A DNA stretch of 20,986 bases from Thermohalobaculum sp035513135 (GCA_035513135.1 DATKCQ010000044.1:1-20986); one strand, 5' to 3'; counted from the stretch's first letter, positions 1 to 7,104 are shown. Translations and numbers: made by a program. Notes: generated from the sequence alone by a model not told the origin.

Positions 1-1
1 C

Positions 2-55
2 AGCTTCTCGACCGGAGCGGTGTTCGACATCTCGGGCGGCCGGGCGACCTACTGA
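2..55 (+). CDS. C-terminal end of a short-chain dehydrogenase/reductase (partial)
   Basis: Only the last 17 codons and the stop are inside the window; the gene starts upstream of the left edge. The peptide ends in GAVFDISGGRATY, which matches the usual C-terminus of classical NAD(P)-dependent short-chain dehydrogenases (a final beta strand followed by SGGxxxY). The Rossmann core and the Tyr-x-x-x-Lys catalytic pair are outside the window, so the substrate cannot be judged. It is convergent with the SIMPL-domain gene; the 145 bases between the two stop codons hold nothing I recognise. Confidence 0.6.
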   Translation, partial: SFSTGAVFDISGGRATY

Positions 56-200
56 TGCCCCGCGCGCTCGGCATCGGCGAGGCGATGGCGCGGACTCGGC
101 GGCGGCGCCTGGTTCGTCGGAACCCCGCGCGCCGTGCCTGAGAACGACGGCACCTTTGCGCTGTGCCTCGCGGCCAACGATGCCGCCGCGTTCAACCGGG

Positions 201-929
201 CTATTCTTCGGCCGGGGCGATCTCCCAGACCAGGGTGACCCGGGCGGCGATCTCCACCTCGCCGCGCTCGATCGGCACGTCCATCGCCTCGGCACGCATC
301 ATCACGCCGGGCATCGGGCGGACCACGCCGCCGCCCTCGCTGATCGAGATGACCCGCGCCAGCCGGACCCCGGCCGCCTCGGCGAGCACCTCGGCCCGGC
401 GCCGGGCGTCGGCCACGGCGCGGCGGCGCGCCTCGTCGGCCTGCGCCGTGTCCTCGGCGATGCCGAAGCCGATGGCGTTGATGCGGTTGGCCCCGGCCCG
501 CACCACCTGGTCGAGCAGCCCGCCCAGCGCGTCGAGGTCGCGCACGGTGACCCCGACCTCGTTGACCACCCGGTAGCCGACGATTTCGGGGGGCTCGCCG
601 GGCCGCGTGCGCTGCATGTCGGCATAGTAGGGCTCGACGCTCAGCCGGCCGGTCTGGATGTCGCCGGCGGCGACGCCGGCGGCCTTCAGGGTCTCGATCA
701 TCCGCCCCGCCCGGGCGTTGTTCGCGGCCAGCGCCTCGGCCGCGGTGCGGCCCTCGGTCTCGACCCCGGCGCGGATCGTGGCGATGTCGGGCGCGGCGCG
801 CAGCTGGCCCTCGCCGGTCACGGTCAGGGTGGCCGTCTCGGTCTGGGCCAGCGCCGGCCCGGTGGCGGCCAGCGCCACGGCCAGCGCCAGGATGAGCGCC
901 GCTTGCAGCGCGGCAAGAGCTTTCGACAT
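201..929 (-). CDS. Periplasmic SIMPL-domain (DUF541) protein
   Basis: A 242-residue protein of the SIMPL/DUF541 family (related to E. coli YggE and Brucella BP26). These are secreted or periplasmic proteins of poorly defined role, linked to oxidative stress in some species. Residues 1-29 form a clear Sec signal peptide ending in TGPALAQ. The mature protein then shows the family pattern: a TLTVTGEGQLRAAPDIATI start, a central YRVVNEVGVTV strand, and an AEVLAEAAG helix leading to the SIMPL-type C-terminal strand. I chose the ATG at 929 because a strong GAGGAGG ribosome site lies just upstream and the signal peptide begins there; a longer in-frame version has no such support. It lies 133 bases downstream of the DegP gene on the same strand, so co-transcription is possible. 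The function remains open. Confidence 0.85.
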   Translation of the reverse strand: MSKALAALQAALILALAVALAATGPALAQTETATLTVTGEGQLRAAPDIATIRAGVETEGRTAAEALAANNARAGRMIETLKAAGVAAGDIQTGRLSVEPYYADMQRTRPGEPPEIVGYRVVNEVGVTVRDLDALGGLLDQVVRAGANRINAIGFGIAEDTAQADEARRRAVADARRRAEVLAEAAGVRLARVISISEGGGVVRPMPGVMMRAEAMDVPIERGEVEIAARVTLVWEIAPAEE

Positions 930-1062
930 GGTCGTTCCTCCTCGGGGGTGCCCGCGCGAACGCATGCGAGCGGCTGAGTGGCGTGGACATGCCGCCCCGT
1001 CGCCGGGTCGGCAGCTTAGCCGGGCGCGCCGGCCGTGCGAAGGGGGTGCAGGACGGGCGCGA

Positions 1063-2493
1063 TCAGACCGCACCCACCTGCACGGTGACGAAGCGCTGGC
1101 TGCCGTCGCGCGCCACCAGCAGCAGCACCGAGCGGCGGCTCGCCTCGCGCGCCTGCGCCAGCACCCGGTCGAGGTCATCGAGCGAGCGCACCGGCTCCTG
1201 GTTCGCCGCGACGATCAGGTCGCCGGGCTGCAGGCCCTTGGCCGCCGCGTCGCTCGAGGGATCGATCCCGGTCACCTCGAGGCCGCCCTCGCCCGGCCGC
1301 ACCTTCAGGCCCAGCGCCGCGAGGTCGGAGTCCGGCCCGCCGCGCGGCGCCGGCCGGGCGGCCTTGCGCTCGCCGGGCATGCGACCGATCTCGACCGTGA
1401 CGGTCTCGGTGCGCTCCGCGCGCCAGACCCGCACCTCGGCCTCGCGGCCCGGCGCGGTGTCGGCAACCGCCGTGGTCAGATCGCGCAGCACCTCGATGCG
1501 GGTGCCGCCGAAGCCGAGGATCACGTCGCCGGCGCGGATCCCCGCCCGCGCGGCCGGGCCGTCCGGCTCGACGCTGGCGACCAGCGCGCCTCGCGCCTCG
1601 TCGAGGCCGAGGCTCTCGGCGATCTCGCGCGTCACCGGCTGGATCGAGACGCCCACCCAGCCGCGCTCGACCCGGCCTTCCTCGATCAGCGCCGTGGCCA
1701 CCTTGCGCGCCTGGTTCGAGGGGATGGCGAAGCCCACCCCGACATTGCCGCCCGAGGGCGAGAAGATCGCGGTGTTGACCCCGATCACCCGGCCCTCCTG
1801 GTCGAACAGCGGGCCGCCCGAGTTGCCGCGGTTGATCGGCGCGTCGAACTGGATGAAGTCGTCATAGGGCCCCGAGTGCAGGTTGCGCCCGCGCGCCGAG
1901 ACGATGCCCGCGGTCACCGTGCCGCCGAAGCCGAACGGGTTGCCGATGGCGACCACCCAGTCGCCCACCTCGATGCGGTCCGAGTCGCCCCAGGGCACCG
2001 TCGGCAGGCCGCGGCCGGCGTCGATGCGCAGCACCGCGAGATCGGTCTTCTCGTCGACGCCGATCAGCTCGGCCTCGATCTCCGTGCCGTCCTCGAGGAT
2101 CACGGTGATGTTCTCGGCGCCCTCAACCACGTGGTTGTTGGTGACGATCAGGCCCGAGGCGTCGATGATGAAGCCCGAGCCCAGGCCCTGGCGCCGCGGC
2201 CCGTCGCCGGGCCCGGGGCGGGGGAACTCGGGCACGCCGCCGAAGAAGCGCTCGAAGAACTCGCGCAGCTGCGGATCATCGAAGGGCATGCCAGGCATGT
2301 TGCGGCCCATGCGCGCGCCGGCCTCGACGCGCACCGTGACCACGGCGGGCTTCGCCTCCTTCACCACGTCGGAGAACGAGGGCAGGCTCGCCGCGCCGGC
2401 CCCCGGCGCCACGCCCGGAGCGGGCGCCAGCGGCGCGGCCAGCGCCATCGCACCCATGAGAATCAATGCCTTGTGAAGTCGTGTCGGTTTCAT
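1063..2493 (-). CDS. degP: DegP/HtrA-type periplasmic serine protease (Do family)
   Basis: A 476-residue periplasmic protease and chaperone that degrades misfolded envelope proteins. A signal peptide covers about residues 1-35. The trypsin-like domain carries the full triad: His121 in TNNHVVEG, Asp151 in TDLAVLRID, and Ser235 in RGNSGGPLF. Two PDZ domains follow, at about 278-375 (GWVGVSIQPV onward) and 395-476 (GLKVRPGEGG onward), giving the standard HtrA layout and length. The ATG at 2493 has a GAGGAG ribosome site and starts a good signal peptide. It is divergent from the QmcA-like gene; the 241-base region between them holds an inverted repeat but no promoter I can assign with confidence. 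Alphaproteobacteria usually have several DegP/DegQ paralogues and I cannot tell which this is. Envelope-stress control is typical of the family, not shown here. Confidence 0.95.
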   Translation of the reverse strand: MKPTRLHKALILMGAMALAAPLAPAPGVAPGAGAASLPSFSDVVKEAKPAVVTVRVEAGARMGRNMPGMPFDDPQLREFFERFFGGVPEFPRPGPGDGPRRQGLGSGFIIDASGLIVTNNHVVEGAENITVILEDGTEIEAELIGVDEKTDLAVLRIDAGRGLPTVPWGDSDRIEVGDWVVAIGNPFGFGGTVTAGIVSARGRNLHSGPYDDFIQFDAPINRGNSGGPLFDQEGRVIGVNTAIFSPSGGNVGVGFAIPSNQARKVATALIEEGRVERGWVGVSIQPVTREIAESLGLDEARGALVASVEPDGPAARAGIRAGDVILGFGGTRIEVLRDLTTAVADTAPGREAEVRVWRAERTETVTVEIGRMPGERKAARPAPRGGPDSDLAALGLKVRPGEGGLEVTGIDPSSDAAAKGLQPGDLIVAANQEPVRSLDDLDRVLAQAREASRRSVLLLVARDGSQRFVTVQVGAV

Positions 2494-2603
2494 CTGAGCT
2501 CCTCTCTGTCCTTCCTTGCCACCCGCGATGCGGATGCCGGGCGCCTGCGCTGTAGTCGCCGATGCAGGTAGGACTCCGCTGCCGCCGATTTAACCTTTTG
2601 CGT

Positions 2604-2628
2604 AGCAATTGCTCACACAAGCGTGAGC
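2604..2628. promoter_or_regulatory. Palindrome plus inverted repeat in the degP/qmcA divergent region
   Basis: Two overlapping symmetric elements sit near the middle of the divergent intergenic region: the perfect 10-base palindrome AGCAATTGCT (2604-2613), and the inverted repeat GCTCAC-N6-GTGAGC (2611-2628). The surroundings are AT-richer than the flanking genes. The position suits an operator controlling one or both genes. I could not place a confident -35/-10 pair, and the binding protein is unknown. Confidence 0.3.
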
Positions 2629-2734
2629 CGGTGGCGCCGGGGGCCCGGATGCCACGGTTGAACGCACGGGGAGATTGTGCCCGGCGCCGAATTTGCGCAA
2701 AGTGCCGGGCAGTCGAGGGGAGAGGGGACGGGGA

Positions 2735-3667
2735 ATGCAGGACATAGGCGTCTTCGGCATCGCCATCATCGTGCTGGTGGTGTTCGCGGTGATCGTGGTC
2801 AGCCGCGCGGTGCGCACCGTGCCGCAGGGCTGGAACTGGACCATCGAGCGCTTCGGCCGCTACACCCGCACGCTCCAGCCGGGGCTGAGGTTCATGATCC
2901 CGATGATCGAGCGGGTCGGCGCGAAGATCAACATGATGGAGTCGCTGCTCGACATCTCGGGCCAGGAGGTGATCAGCCGCGACAACGCCATGGTGTTCGC
3001 CGACGCAGTCGCCTTCTACCAGGTGGTCAACGCCGCCCAGTCGGCCTACGAGGTGCGCGAGCTCGAGCGGGCGCTCGAGAACCTCGCCATGACCAACATC
3101 CGCACGGTGATCGGCGCCATGGACCTCGACGACGTGCTGTCGAACCGCGATCTCATCAACACCAAGCTCCTGCACGTGATCGACGAGGCGGCGACGCCCT
3201 GGGGCGTCAAGGTCACCCGCGTCGAGATCAAGGACCTGCGCCCGCCCGCCGACATCGTCGAGGCGATGGGCAAGCAGATGAAGGCCGAGCGCGAGAAGCG
3301 CGCCGAGATCCTGCAGGCCGAGGGCGAAAAGCAGTCGGCCATCCTCAAGGCCGAGGGCGTGCGCGAGAGCCAGATCCGCGAGGCCGAGGGCCGCCGCGAG
3401 GCCGCCTTCCTCGACGCCCAGGCGCGCGAGCGGCTGGCGGAGGCCGAGGCGAAAGCCACCGACATGGTCTCCCGGGCCATCGCCGAGGGCGACGTGCAGG
3501 CGATCCACTACTTCGTCGCCCAGAAATACGTCGAGAGCCTGCGCGACCTGGCCGCCTCGCCCAACTCCAAGACCGTCCTGATCCCGCTCGAGGCCGCCGG
3601 CATCGCCGGCTCGGTGGCCGGCGTGGCCGAGCTGCTCAAGGCGGTGAACCCCCGCGCGGCCGGGTAG
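2735..3667 (+). CDS. SPFH/band 7 (stomatin-like) membrane protein, QmcA-like
   Basis: A 310-residue membrane-anchored SPFH (prohibitin-homology) protein. These form ring or cage oligomers in the inner membrane and are linked to membrane microdomains and to control of membrane proteolysis. An N-terminal transmembrane segment (about residues 5-25, GVFGIAIIVLVVFAVIVV) is followed by the SPFH core, with the typical TVPQGWNWTIERFGRYTRTL and PGLRFMIPMIERV stretches. After it comes a long charged coiled coil rich in AEGEK/AEGxRE repeats (about 190-255). Length and order match E. coli QmcA (YbbK). I chose the ATG at 2735 because it directly precedes the transmembrane helix and has a purine-rich GAGGGGAGAGGGG stretch upstream; an in-frame start 60 bases earlier would add an Arg-rich tail without support. 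The next gene encodes its NfeD partner. Confidence 0.9.
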   Translation: MQDIGVFGIAIIVLVVFAVIVVSRAVRTVPQGWNWTIERFGRYTRTLQPGLRFMIPMIERVGAKINMMESLLDISGQEVISRDNAMVFADAVAFYQVVNAAQSAYEVRELERALENLAMTNIRTVIGAMDLDDVLSNRDLINTKLLHVIDEAATPWGVKVTRVEIKDLRPPADIVEAMGKQMKAEREKRAEILQAEGEKQSAILKAEGVRESQIREAEGRREAAFLDAQARERLAEAEAKATDMVSRAIAEGDVQAIHYFVAQKYVESLRDLAASPNSKTVLIPLEAAGIAGSVAGVAELLKAVNPRAAG

Positions 3668-3682
3668 GGCGAATGTTCGGGG

Positions 3683-3715
3683 CAACCAGGGGACAACCAG
3701 GAGGCAACCGTGGGC
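3683..3715 (+). repeat. Three 11-base direct repeats at the NfeD gene start
   Basis: CAACC recurs at 3683, 3694 and 3705 with an exact 11-base period. The two flanking units share CAACCAGG, and the third runs into the ribosome site (GGAGG, about 3700-3704) and GTG start of the NfeD gene. The array lies wholly between the two coding regions apart from its last bases. Confidence 0.6.
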
Positions 3716-4204
3716 ATCGATCTCTTCGCCTTCCTCGACGGCGCCTCGCCCTGGTGGTGGATCGCCTTCGCCCTGGCGCTCGGCGCGGTGGAGATCGTCA
3801 CCTTCACCTATTTCATGCTGTGGCTGGCGCTGGCGGCGCTGACGGTGGGCCTCGCGCTGATGCTGGCGCCCGATCTGAGCGGCACCGCGCAGCTCCTCGG
3901 CTTCGGCCTCTTCGCGCTGATCTACACCGGCATCGGCTGGGCCTGGGTGCGCCGCCGCCAGTCGAGCGACGCCGCGCCCGGCCTCAACCGGCGCGCCGCC
4001 GCGCTGGTTGGCCGGCAGGCGGTGGTGGCCGAACCGTTCGCGGCCGGCGTCGGCCGCGTCGAAGTCGACGGCGTGCGCTGGCGCGCCCGCCTCGCCGAGC
4101 GCCGCGAGAGCCCGCCCGGCGAGGCCGCCCCGCCGGCGACCGGCGCCGTGCTGACGATCACGGCGGCCGAGGGCGCCACGCTGATTGTCACACCGTCGCG
4201 CTGA
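3710..4204 (+). CDS. NfeD-like membrane protein (short form)
   Basis: A 164-residue short NfeD-family protein, the partner of SPFH proteins such as QmcA and stomatin. The N-terminal third is hydrophobic, with about three transmembrane segments: WWWIAFALALGAVEIVTF, YFMLWLALAALTVGLALML, and LLGFGLFALIYTGIGWAWV. The C-terminal half (about residues 90-164) is a soluble beta-rich region expected to be the NfeD OB fold (LVGRQAVVAEPF through GATLIVTPS). Translation starts at GTG (3710), preceded by GGAGG at a suitable distance. It lies 42 bases after the SPFH gene, and this pairing is the strongest support for both calls. The protease domain of long NfeD proteins is absent, as expected for the short class. 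Confidence 0.88.
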   Translation: MGIDLFAFLDGASPWWWIAFALALGAVEIVTFTYFMLWLALAALTVGLALMLAPDLSGTAQLLGFGLFALIYTGIGWAWVRRRQSSDAAPGLNRRAAALVGRQAVVAEPFAAGVGRVEVDGVRWRARLAERRESPPGEAAPPATGAVLTITAAEGATLIVTPSR

Positions 4205-4263
4205 GTGGCGACGTGACAGCGCAACACCATGCGAACGCCCGCGGATTCGCCCATACTCACCGC

Positions 4264-5466
4264 ATGATCCGGACCGAGTCGCCCAAAACCGCGCGCCCGC
4301 CCGCAAGCGGGCCTGCCAACCTCGCGCGGCGCGTCGCGGCACTGCTGGCCGCGATCGCGCTGCTCACCGTTGCGGCGGCCGCGCCGGCGCAGGAGCCGCT
4401 GCCCTGCGGCACGCTCTACCGGGTGCAGCCCGGCGACACGCTGCACTCGATCGCCGTGCGCGCCTACGGCGAGGGCAACTACCTGGCGATTTTCGAGGCC
4501 AACCGCGACATCCTGCCCAACGTCACGCGGATCGAGGTCGGCACACAGCTGCTGATCCCCTGCCTCGACGGCTCGGGCCCGAGGACCCGGGCCGAGATCC
4601 TGCCCGCGCCCGGCCAGGCCGCCACGCCGGCGCCCGGGGTCGCGGAGACCGGGCGCGGCGGCCAGGTTGGGGACGCGGCCGGGGACGCGGCCGACCCGCT
4701 CGCCGCGCTGCCGGCGGACCGCGAGCTGGTGCTGCTGACCGGACCGGACTTCGCGCCCTTCGTGCATCCGGCGCTGCCCGAGGGCGGCCTCACCACCGAG
4801 CTGGTCCGGCTCGCCTTCGAGCGCGCCGCGCCCGCCCGCTCGGTGCGCATCGTGGCGGCCGAGGACTGGCGCGCGCACCTCGATCTGCTCGCCCGGGGCG
4901 ACGCCGATCTCGGCTTCCCGTGGTACCGCCCGGACTGCGCCATGACCGGCCGGCTCGACAAGGCGATGCAGCGCCGCTGCGCCGATTTCACCTTCTCCGC
5001 GCCGCTGTTCGAGCTTCCGATCGCCTGGTACACCCGCGCCGGCGACCCCCTCGCCGGGGCACAGGACGCCGGCGCGCTGGTTGGCCGGCGCGCCTGCCGC
5101 CCGGCGAGCTACTTCACCTTCGACCTGCGCCAGGCCGGCCTCAGCCCGCCTGCGACGACCCTGGTGTTCCCTCCGTCCGCCGAGGACTGCTTCGTGCTGC
5201 TCGAGGCCGGGGTGGTCGACAGCGTGACGCTGGCCCGGCCGCAGGCCGCGGCCGAGATCGCGCGGCTCGGGCTGGAGGGCCGGGTCGCCGAGATCCCGGC
5301 GCTCGCCTCGGTGCAGACCCTGCACGCCATCGCCCCAAAGGCGAGCCTCGAGGCGCGCGCCATCCTCGCCGCCCTCGACGCCGGCCTCGCCGAGCTGCGC
5401 GAGTCCGGCCGCTGGTTCGAGGTGGTCGCCCGCCATCTCGGCCCCTTCGGCATCTCGCTGCGCTGA
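4264..5466 (+). CDS. Periplasmic LysM and solute-binding-domain fusion protein
   Basis: A 400-residue exported protein with two recognisable parts. After a long basic start and hydrophobic core (about residues 20-42, ending in AAPAQ) comes one LysM peptidoglycan-binding domain (about 51-99: YRVQPGDTLHSIAVRAYGEG, then NYLAIFEANRDILPN and VGTQLLIPC), flanked by Cys48 and Cys100. An Ala/Pro/Gly linker of about 55 residues leads to a region like type 3 periplasmic solute-binding proteins (about 155-395: LVLLTGPDFAPFVHP, GGLTTELVRLAFERA, ARGDADLGFPW, then FTFSAPLFELPIAWYTR). No permease or ATPase genes are adjacent, so it may be a wall-tethered sensor or scavenger rather than part of a transporter. 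No Shine-Dalgarno is visible before the ATG at 4264; CATACT at 4252-4257 could be a -10 giving a nearly leaderless mRNA. The ligand is unknown. Confidence 0.8.
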   Translation: MIRTESPKTARPPASGPANLARRVAALLAAIALLTVAAAAPAQEPLPCGTLYRVQPGDTLHSIAVRAYGEGNYLAIFEANRDILPNVTRIEVGTQLLIPCLDGSGPRTRAEILPAPGQAATPAPGVAETGRGGQVGDAAGDAADPLAALPADRELVLLTGPDFAPFVHPALPEGGLTTELVRLAFERAAPARSVRIVAAEDWRAHLDLLARGDADLGFPWYRPDCAMTGRLDKAMQRRCADFTFSAPLFELPIAWYTRAGDPLAGAQDAGALVGRRACRPASYFTFDLRQAGLSPPATTLVFPPSAEDCFVLLEAGVVDSVTLARPQAAAEIARLGLEGRVAEIPALASVQTLHAIAPKASLEARAILAALDAGLAELRESGRWFEVVARHLGPFGISLR

Positions 5467-5501
5467 GCGCCGCCGACGACCAGTGTCGAGCGTCGACAAA
5501 A

Positions 5502-5543
5502 CCGGGCAGCGGGTCGGCTCGAATTTCCCGCCCGGCGCATTTT
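5502..5543 (+). terminator. Possible rho-independent terminator after the LysM gene
   Basis: CCGGGC (5502-5507) pairs with GCCCGG (5530-5535), and inside it GGG (5511-5513) pairs with CCC (5527-5529) across a three-base bulge. TTTT follows at 5540-5543, four bases after the stem. It lies 36 bases past the stop codon and just before the rplU promoter. The delayed, short T-run makes it a weak candidate. Confidence 0.35.
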
Positions 5544-5565
5544 GCACGGACCGCGCGGGCCGGTC

Positions 5566-5594
5566 TTGACACTGCGTCCGGCCGCGATCATAAG
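5566..5594 (+). promoter_or_regulatory. Sigma70-type promoter for rplU-rpmA
   Basis: A perfect -35 TTGACA (5566-5571) and a 17-base spacer precede CATAAG (5589-5594), which matches four of six bases of the -10 consensus. Transcription would start near 5601, giving a leader of about 150 bases before the rplU ATG. This is the clearest promoter in the window. Confidence 0.7.
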
Positions 5595-5600
5595 GGCCGT

Positions 5601-5752
5601 CCCGTCGCGGGGCCCGGCCTCGCGCAGGGATTTCTCAGTCCGCCCGGCCTGGCCGGGCGCGCTGTCCGCGGCGGCCCTGGATGGCCGAAAGACCCGAGGG
5701 GCGACAGCGCCCCCGGGGCGCCACAGGACGCGGCACAAGAAGGACAGGCACG
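5601..5752 (+). promoter_or_regulatory. Structured 5' leader of rplU
   Basis: The predicted untranslated leader contains two strong hairpins. One is CGCCCGGC-CTG-GCCGGGCG at 5641-5659, with 8 perfect pairs. The other is the symmetric GC-rich element at 5707-5721, with 7-base arms around one base. The AAGGA ribosome site follows 25-35 bases later. Ribosomal-protein operons are often autoregulated through leader RNA; that is known of such operons in general, and its occurrence here is inference. Confidence 0.4.
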
Positions 5753-6148
5753 ATGTTCGCAGTCATCCGGACCGGCGGCAAGCAGTACCGCGTTGCGGCC
5801 GGCGACGAGATCACCGTCGAGAAGCTGCCCGCCGAGCCGGGCCAGACGGTCGAGCTCACCGAGGTGCTGATGCTCGGCGGCGACACGCCGCAGATCGGTA
5901 CGCCGCTGGTCGAGGGCGCCGCGGTGAACGCCGAGGTGGTCGAGCAGACCCGCGGCCCGAAGGTCATGACCTTCAAGAAGCGCCGGCGCAAGCACGGCTC
6001 GAAGCGCATCAAGGGCCACCGCCAGCAGCTTACCGTGCTGCGTGTGACCGGGATCGCCGGCGCCGGGACCAAAGCGAAGAAGGCCGCCCGGGCAGACACC
6101 GGAAAGGCCGGGCCCGAGGCGGCCGCGGCCGCCGGCGCGGCCGAGTAG
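5753..6148 (+). CDS. rplU: 50S ribosomal protein L21
   Basis: A 131-residue protein with the L21 signature from residue 1: FAVIRTGGKQYRVAAGD, then LPAEPGQTVELTEVL and the Lys/Arg-rich RNA-binding stretch KVMTFKKRRRKHGSKRIKGHRQ that contacts 23S rRNA. The core ends near residue 104 (TVLRVTGI); an Ala/Lys-rich tail of about 25 residues follows, as is common in alphaproteobacterial L21. I chose the ATG at 5753 because the conserved N-terminus begins there and AAGGA lies just upstream. It heads the rplU-rpmA transcript, 14 bases before rpmA. Confidence 0.98.
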   Translation: MFAVIRTGGKQYRVAAGDEITVEKLPAEPGQTVELTEVLMLGGDTPQIGTPLVEGAAVNAEVVEQTRGPKVMTFKKRRRKHGSKRIKGHRQQLTVLRVTGIAGAGTKAKKAARADTGKAGPEAAAAAGAAE

Positions 6149-6162
6149 GAGGAGAGCGGGAG

Positions 6163-6444
6163 ATGGCACACAAGAAGGCAGGCGGCTCGTCGCGCAACGG
6201 CCGCGACAGCATCGGCCGGCGCCTCGGCATCAAGAAGTACGGCGGCGAGGCGGTGGTGCCGGGCAACATCCTGGTGCGCCAGCGCGGCACCAAGTGGTGG
6301 CCCGGCGAGAATGTCGGCCTGGGCAAGGACCACACGATCTTCGCCGTCGTCGAGGGCCAGGTGAAGTTCCACAAGGGCCTGAAGGGCCGGGTCTTCGTCT
6401 CGGTGGTGCCGACCGGCGCGCCGGCGGGAGAGACCGCCCACTAG
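6163..6444 (+). CDS. rpmA: 50S ribosomal protein L27
   Basis: A 93-residue L27, whose N-terminal arm reaches the peptidyl-transferase centre. The sequence opens with MAHKKAGGSSRNGRDSIGRR and continues through LGIKKYGGEAVVPGNILVRQ and the RGTKWWPGENVGLGKDHTIF core, all diagnostic. It has the proteobacterial start with no cleaved extension of the Firmicutes type. AGGAGGAGAG lies just upstream of the ATG. Its stop codon overlaps the first base of a long hairpin, and a strong terminator follows, so most transcription from the rplU promoter probably ends here. Confidence 0.98.
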   Translation: MAHKKAGGSSRNGRDSIGRRLGIKKYGGEAVVPGNILVRQRGTKWWPGENVGLGKDHTIFAVVEGQVKFHKGLKGRVFVSVVPTGAPAGETAH

Positions 6445-6482
6445 GCCGATCTCGAAAGCCGGGAATTTCGAGGGGATCGGCC
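6444..6482 (+). promoter_or_regulatory. Hairpin that competes with the rpmA terminator
   Basis: Bases 6444-6457 can pair with 6466-6482: GGCCGAT with ATCGGCC, and CTCGAAA with TTTCGAG, separated by a three-G bulge and closed by an 8-base loop. Its 3' arm contains the whole 5' arm of the terminator at 6472-6498, so the two structures cannot form together. That is the geometry of an attenuator or antiterminator. The controlling signal, if any, is unknown. Confidence 0.45.
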
Positions 6483-6498
6483 GGGGCCGGTCCCCTTT
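6472..6498 (+). terminator. Rho-independent terminator after rpmA
   Basis: Arms 6472-6482 and 6485-6495 pair over 11 positions with one G-U wobble, and TTT follows directly at 6496-6498. It lies 28 bases after the rpmA stop. The stem is very GC-rich and the T-run short, which is usual in high-GC genomes. Confidence 0.65.
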
Positions 6499-6502
6499 CA
6501 CG

Positions 6503-6544
6503 TTCGCGGCCAGGTGTTCGCAGCCAGGTGTTCGCGGCAAGGTG
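6503..6544 (+). repeat. Three tandem 14-base repeats
   Basis: Three head-to-tail copies occupy 6503-6516, 6517-6530 and 6531-6544. The first reads TTCGCGGCCAGGTG; the second and third each differ from it at one base. The array sits between the rpmA terminator and the GNAT gene start, 17 bases before its ATG. Confidence 0.85.
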
Positions 6545-6561
6545 TCCGAGAGGGGCGTGTG

Positions 6562-7104
6562 ATGGTCGAGACGATCCGCACCGAACGGCTGGTGCTCCGC
6601 CCGCTCCGGACATCGGATGCGGGGCCGATCGCGCTGCACGCCTCGGACCCGCGGCTGGCGCGGATGACCGCGTCGGTCCCGCACCCCTACCCGCCGGGCG
6701 CCGCCGATGCCTATGTCGAGGGCACGCTCCGGGGCCGCCGGGGCGAGGAGGTCTGGGCGATCGACGCGACGCCGATCGACGGAGAGGAGCTGGTCGGCGT
6801 GATAGGCTACAGGCCCGCAGGGGGCGAGCTCGGCTACTGGGTCGGCCCGCCCTACTGGAACGCCGGCTACGCCAGCGAGGCGGTGGCGGGGCTGGTCGCG
6901 CACCTGCTCGGCACCCGCGGGGTCGGGCGGCTGTGCGCCAGCGTCATCGCCGACAATGCCGCCTCGGCGGCGGTGCTCGCCAAGGCCGGGTTCCGCGAGG
7001 CGGGCGCGGCGCGCCTCTACTCGGTGGCCCGCGGCGCCGAGGTGCCGGCCCGGACGTTCCGGCTCGAGCGCGCCGGGTGGATGGCGCGGGCGGCCGAGCG
7101 ATGA
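6562..7104 (+). CDS. GNAT-family N-acetyltransferase (RimJ/RimL-like)
   Basis: A 180-residue protein of the RimJ/RimL-like Acetyltransf_3 branch of the GNAT superfamily, which transfers acetyl from acetyl-CoA to an amino group. It opens with the hallmark ETIRTERLVLRPLRTSDA. In the middle it has GELGYWVGPPYWNAGYASEA, matching the acetyl-CoA-binding loop and helix. It ends with the typical ADNAASAAVLAKAGFREAG. The ATG at 6562 is preceded by GAGAGGGG. Its stop overlaps the obgE start (ATGA), so the two are translationally coupled. An acetyltransferase between rpmA and obgE is a familiar arrangement in Rhodobacterales. The acceptor is unknown; a ribosomal protein is possible given the location, but this is only inference. 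Confidence 0.85.
   Translation: MVETIRTERLVLRPLRTSDAGPIALHASDPRLARMTASVPHPYPPGAADAYVEGTLRGRRGEEVWAIDATPIDGEELVGVIGYRPAGGELGYWVGPPYWNAGYASEAVAGLVAHLLGTRGVGRLCASVIADNAASAAVLAKAGFREAGAARLYSVARGAEVPARTFRLERAGWMARAAER

Noticed and set aside
658..2571. Long open frames antisense to real genes (for example 658-2571 plus, 2276-4342 minus, 3922-5547 minus, 7898-9316 minus)
   Set aside because: High G+C removes stop codons from all frames. These translate to Arg/Ala/Gly/His-rich sequence with no family motifs, opposite genes with clear motifs and ribosome sites.
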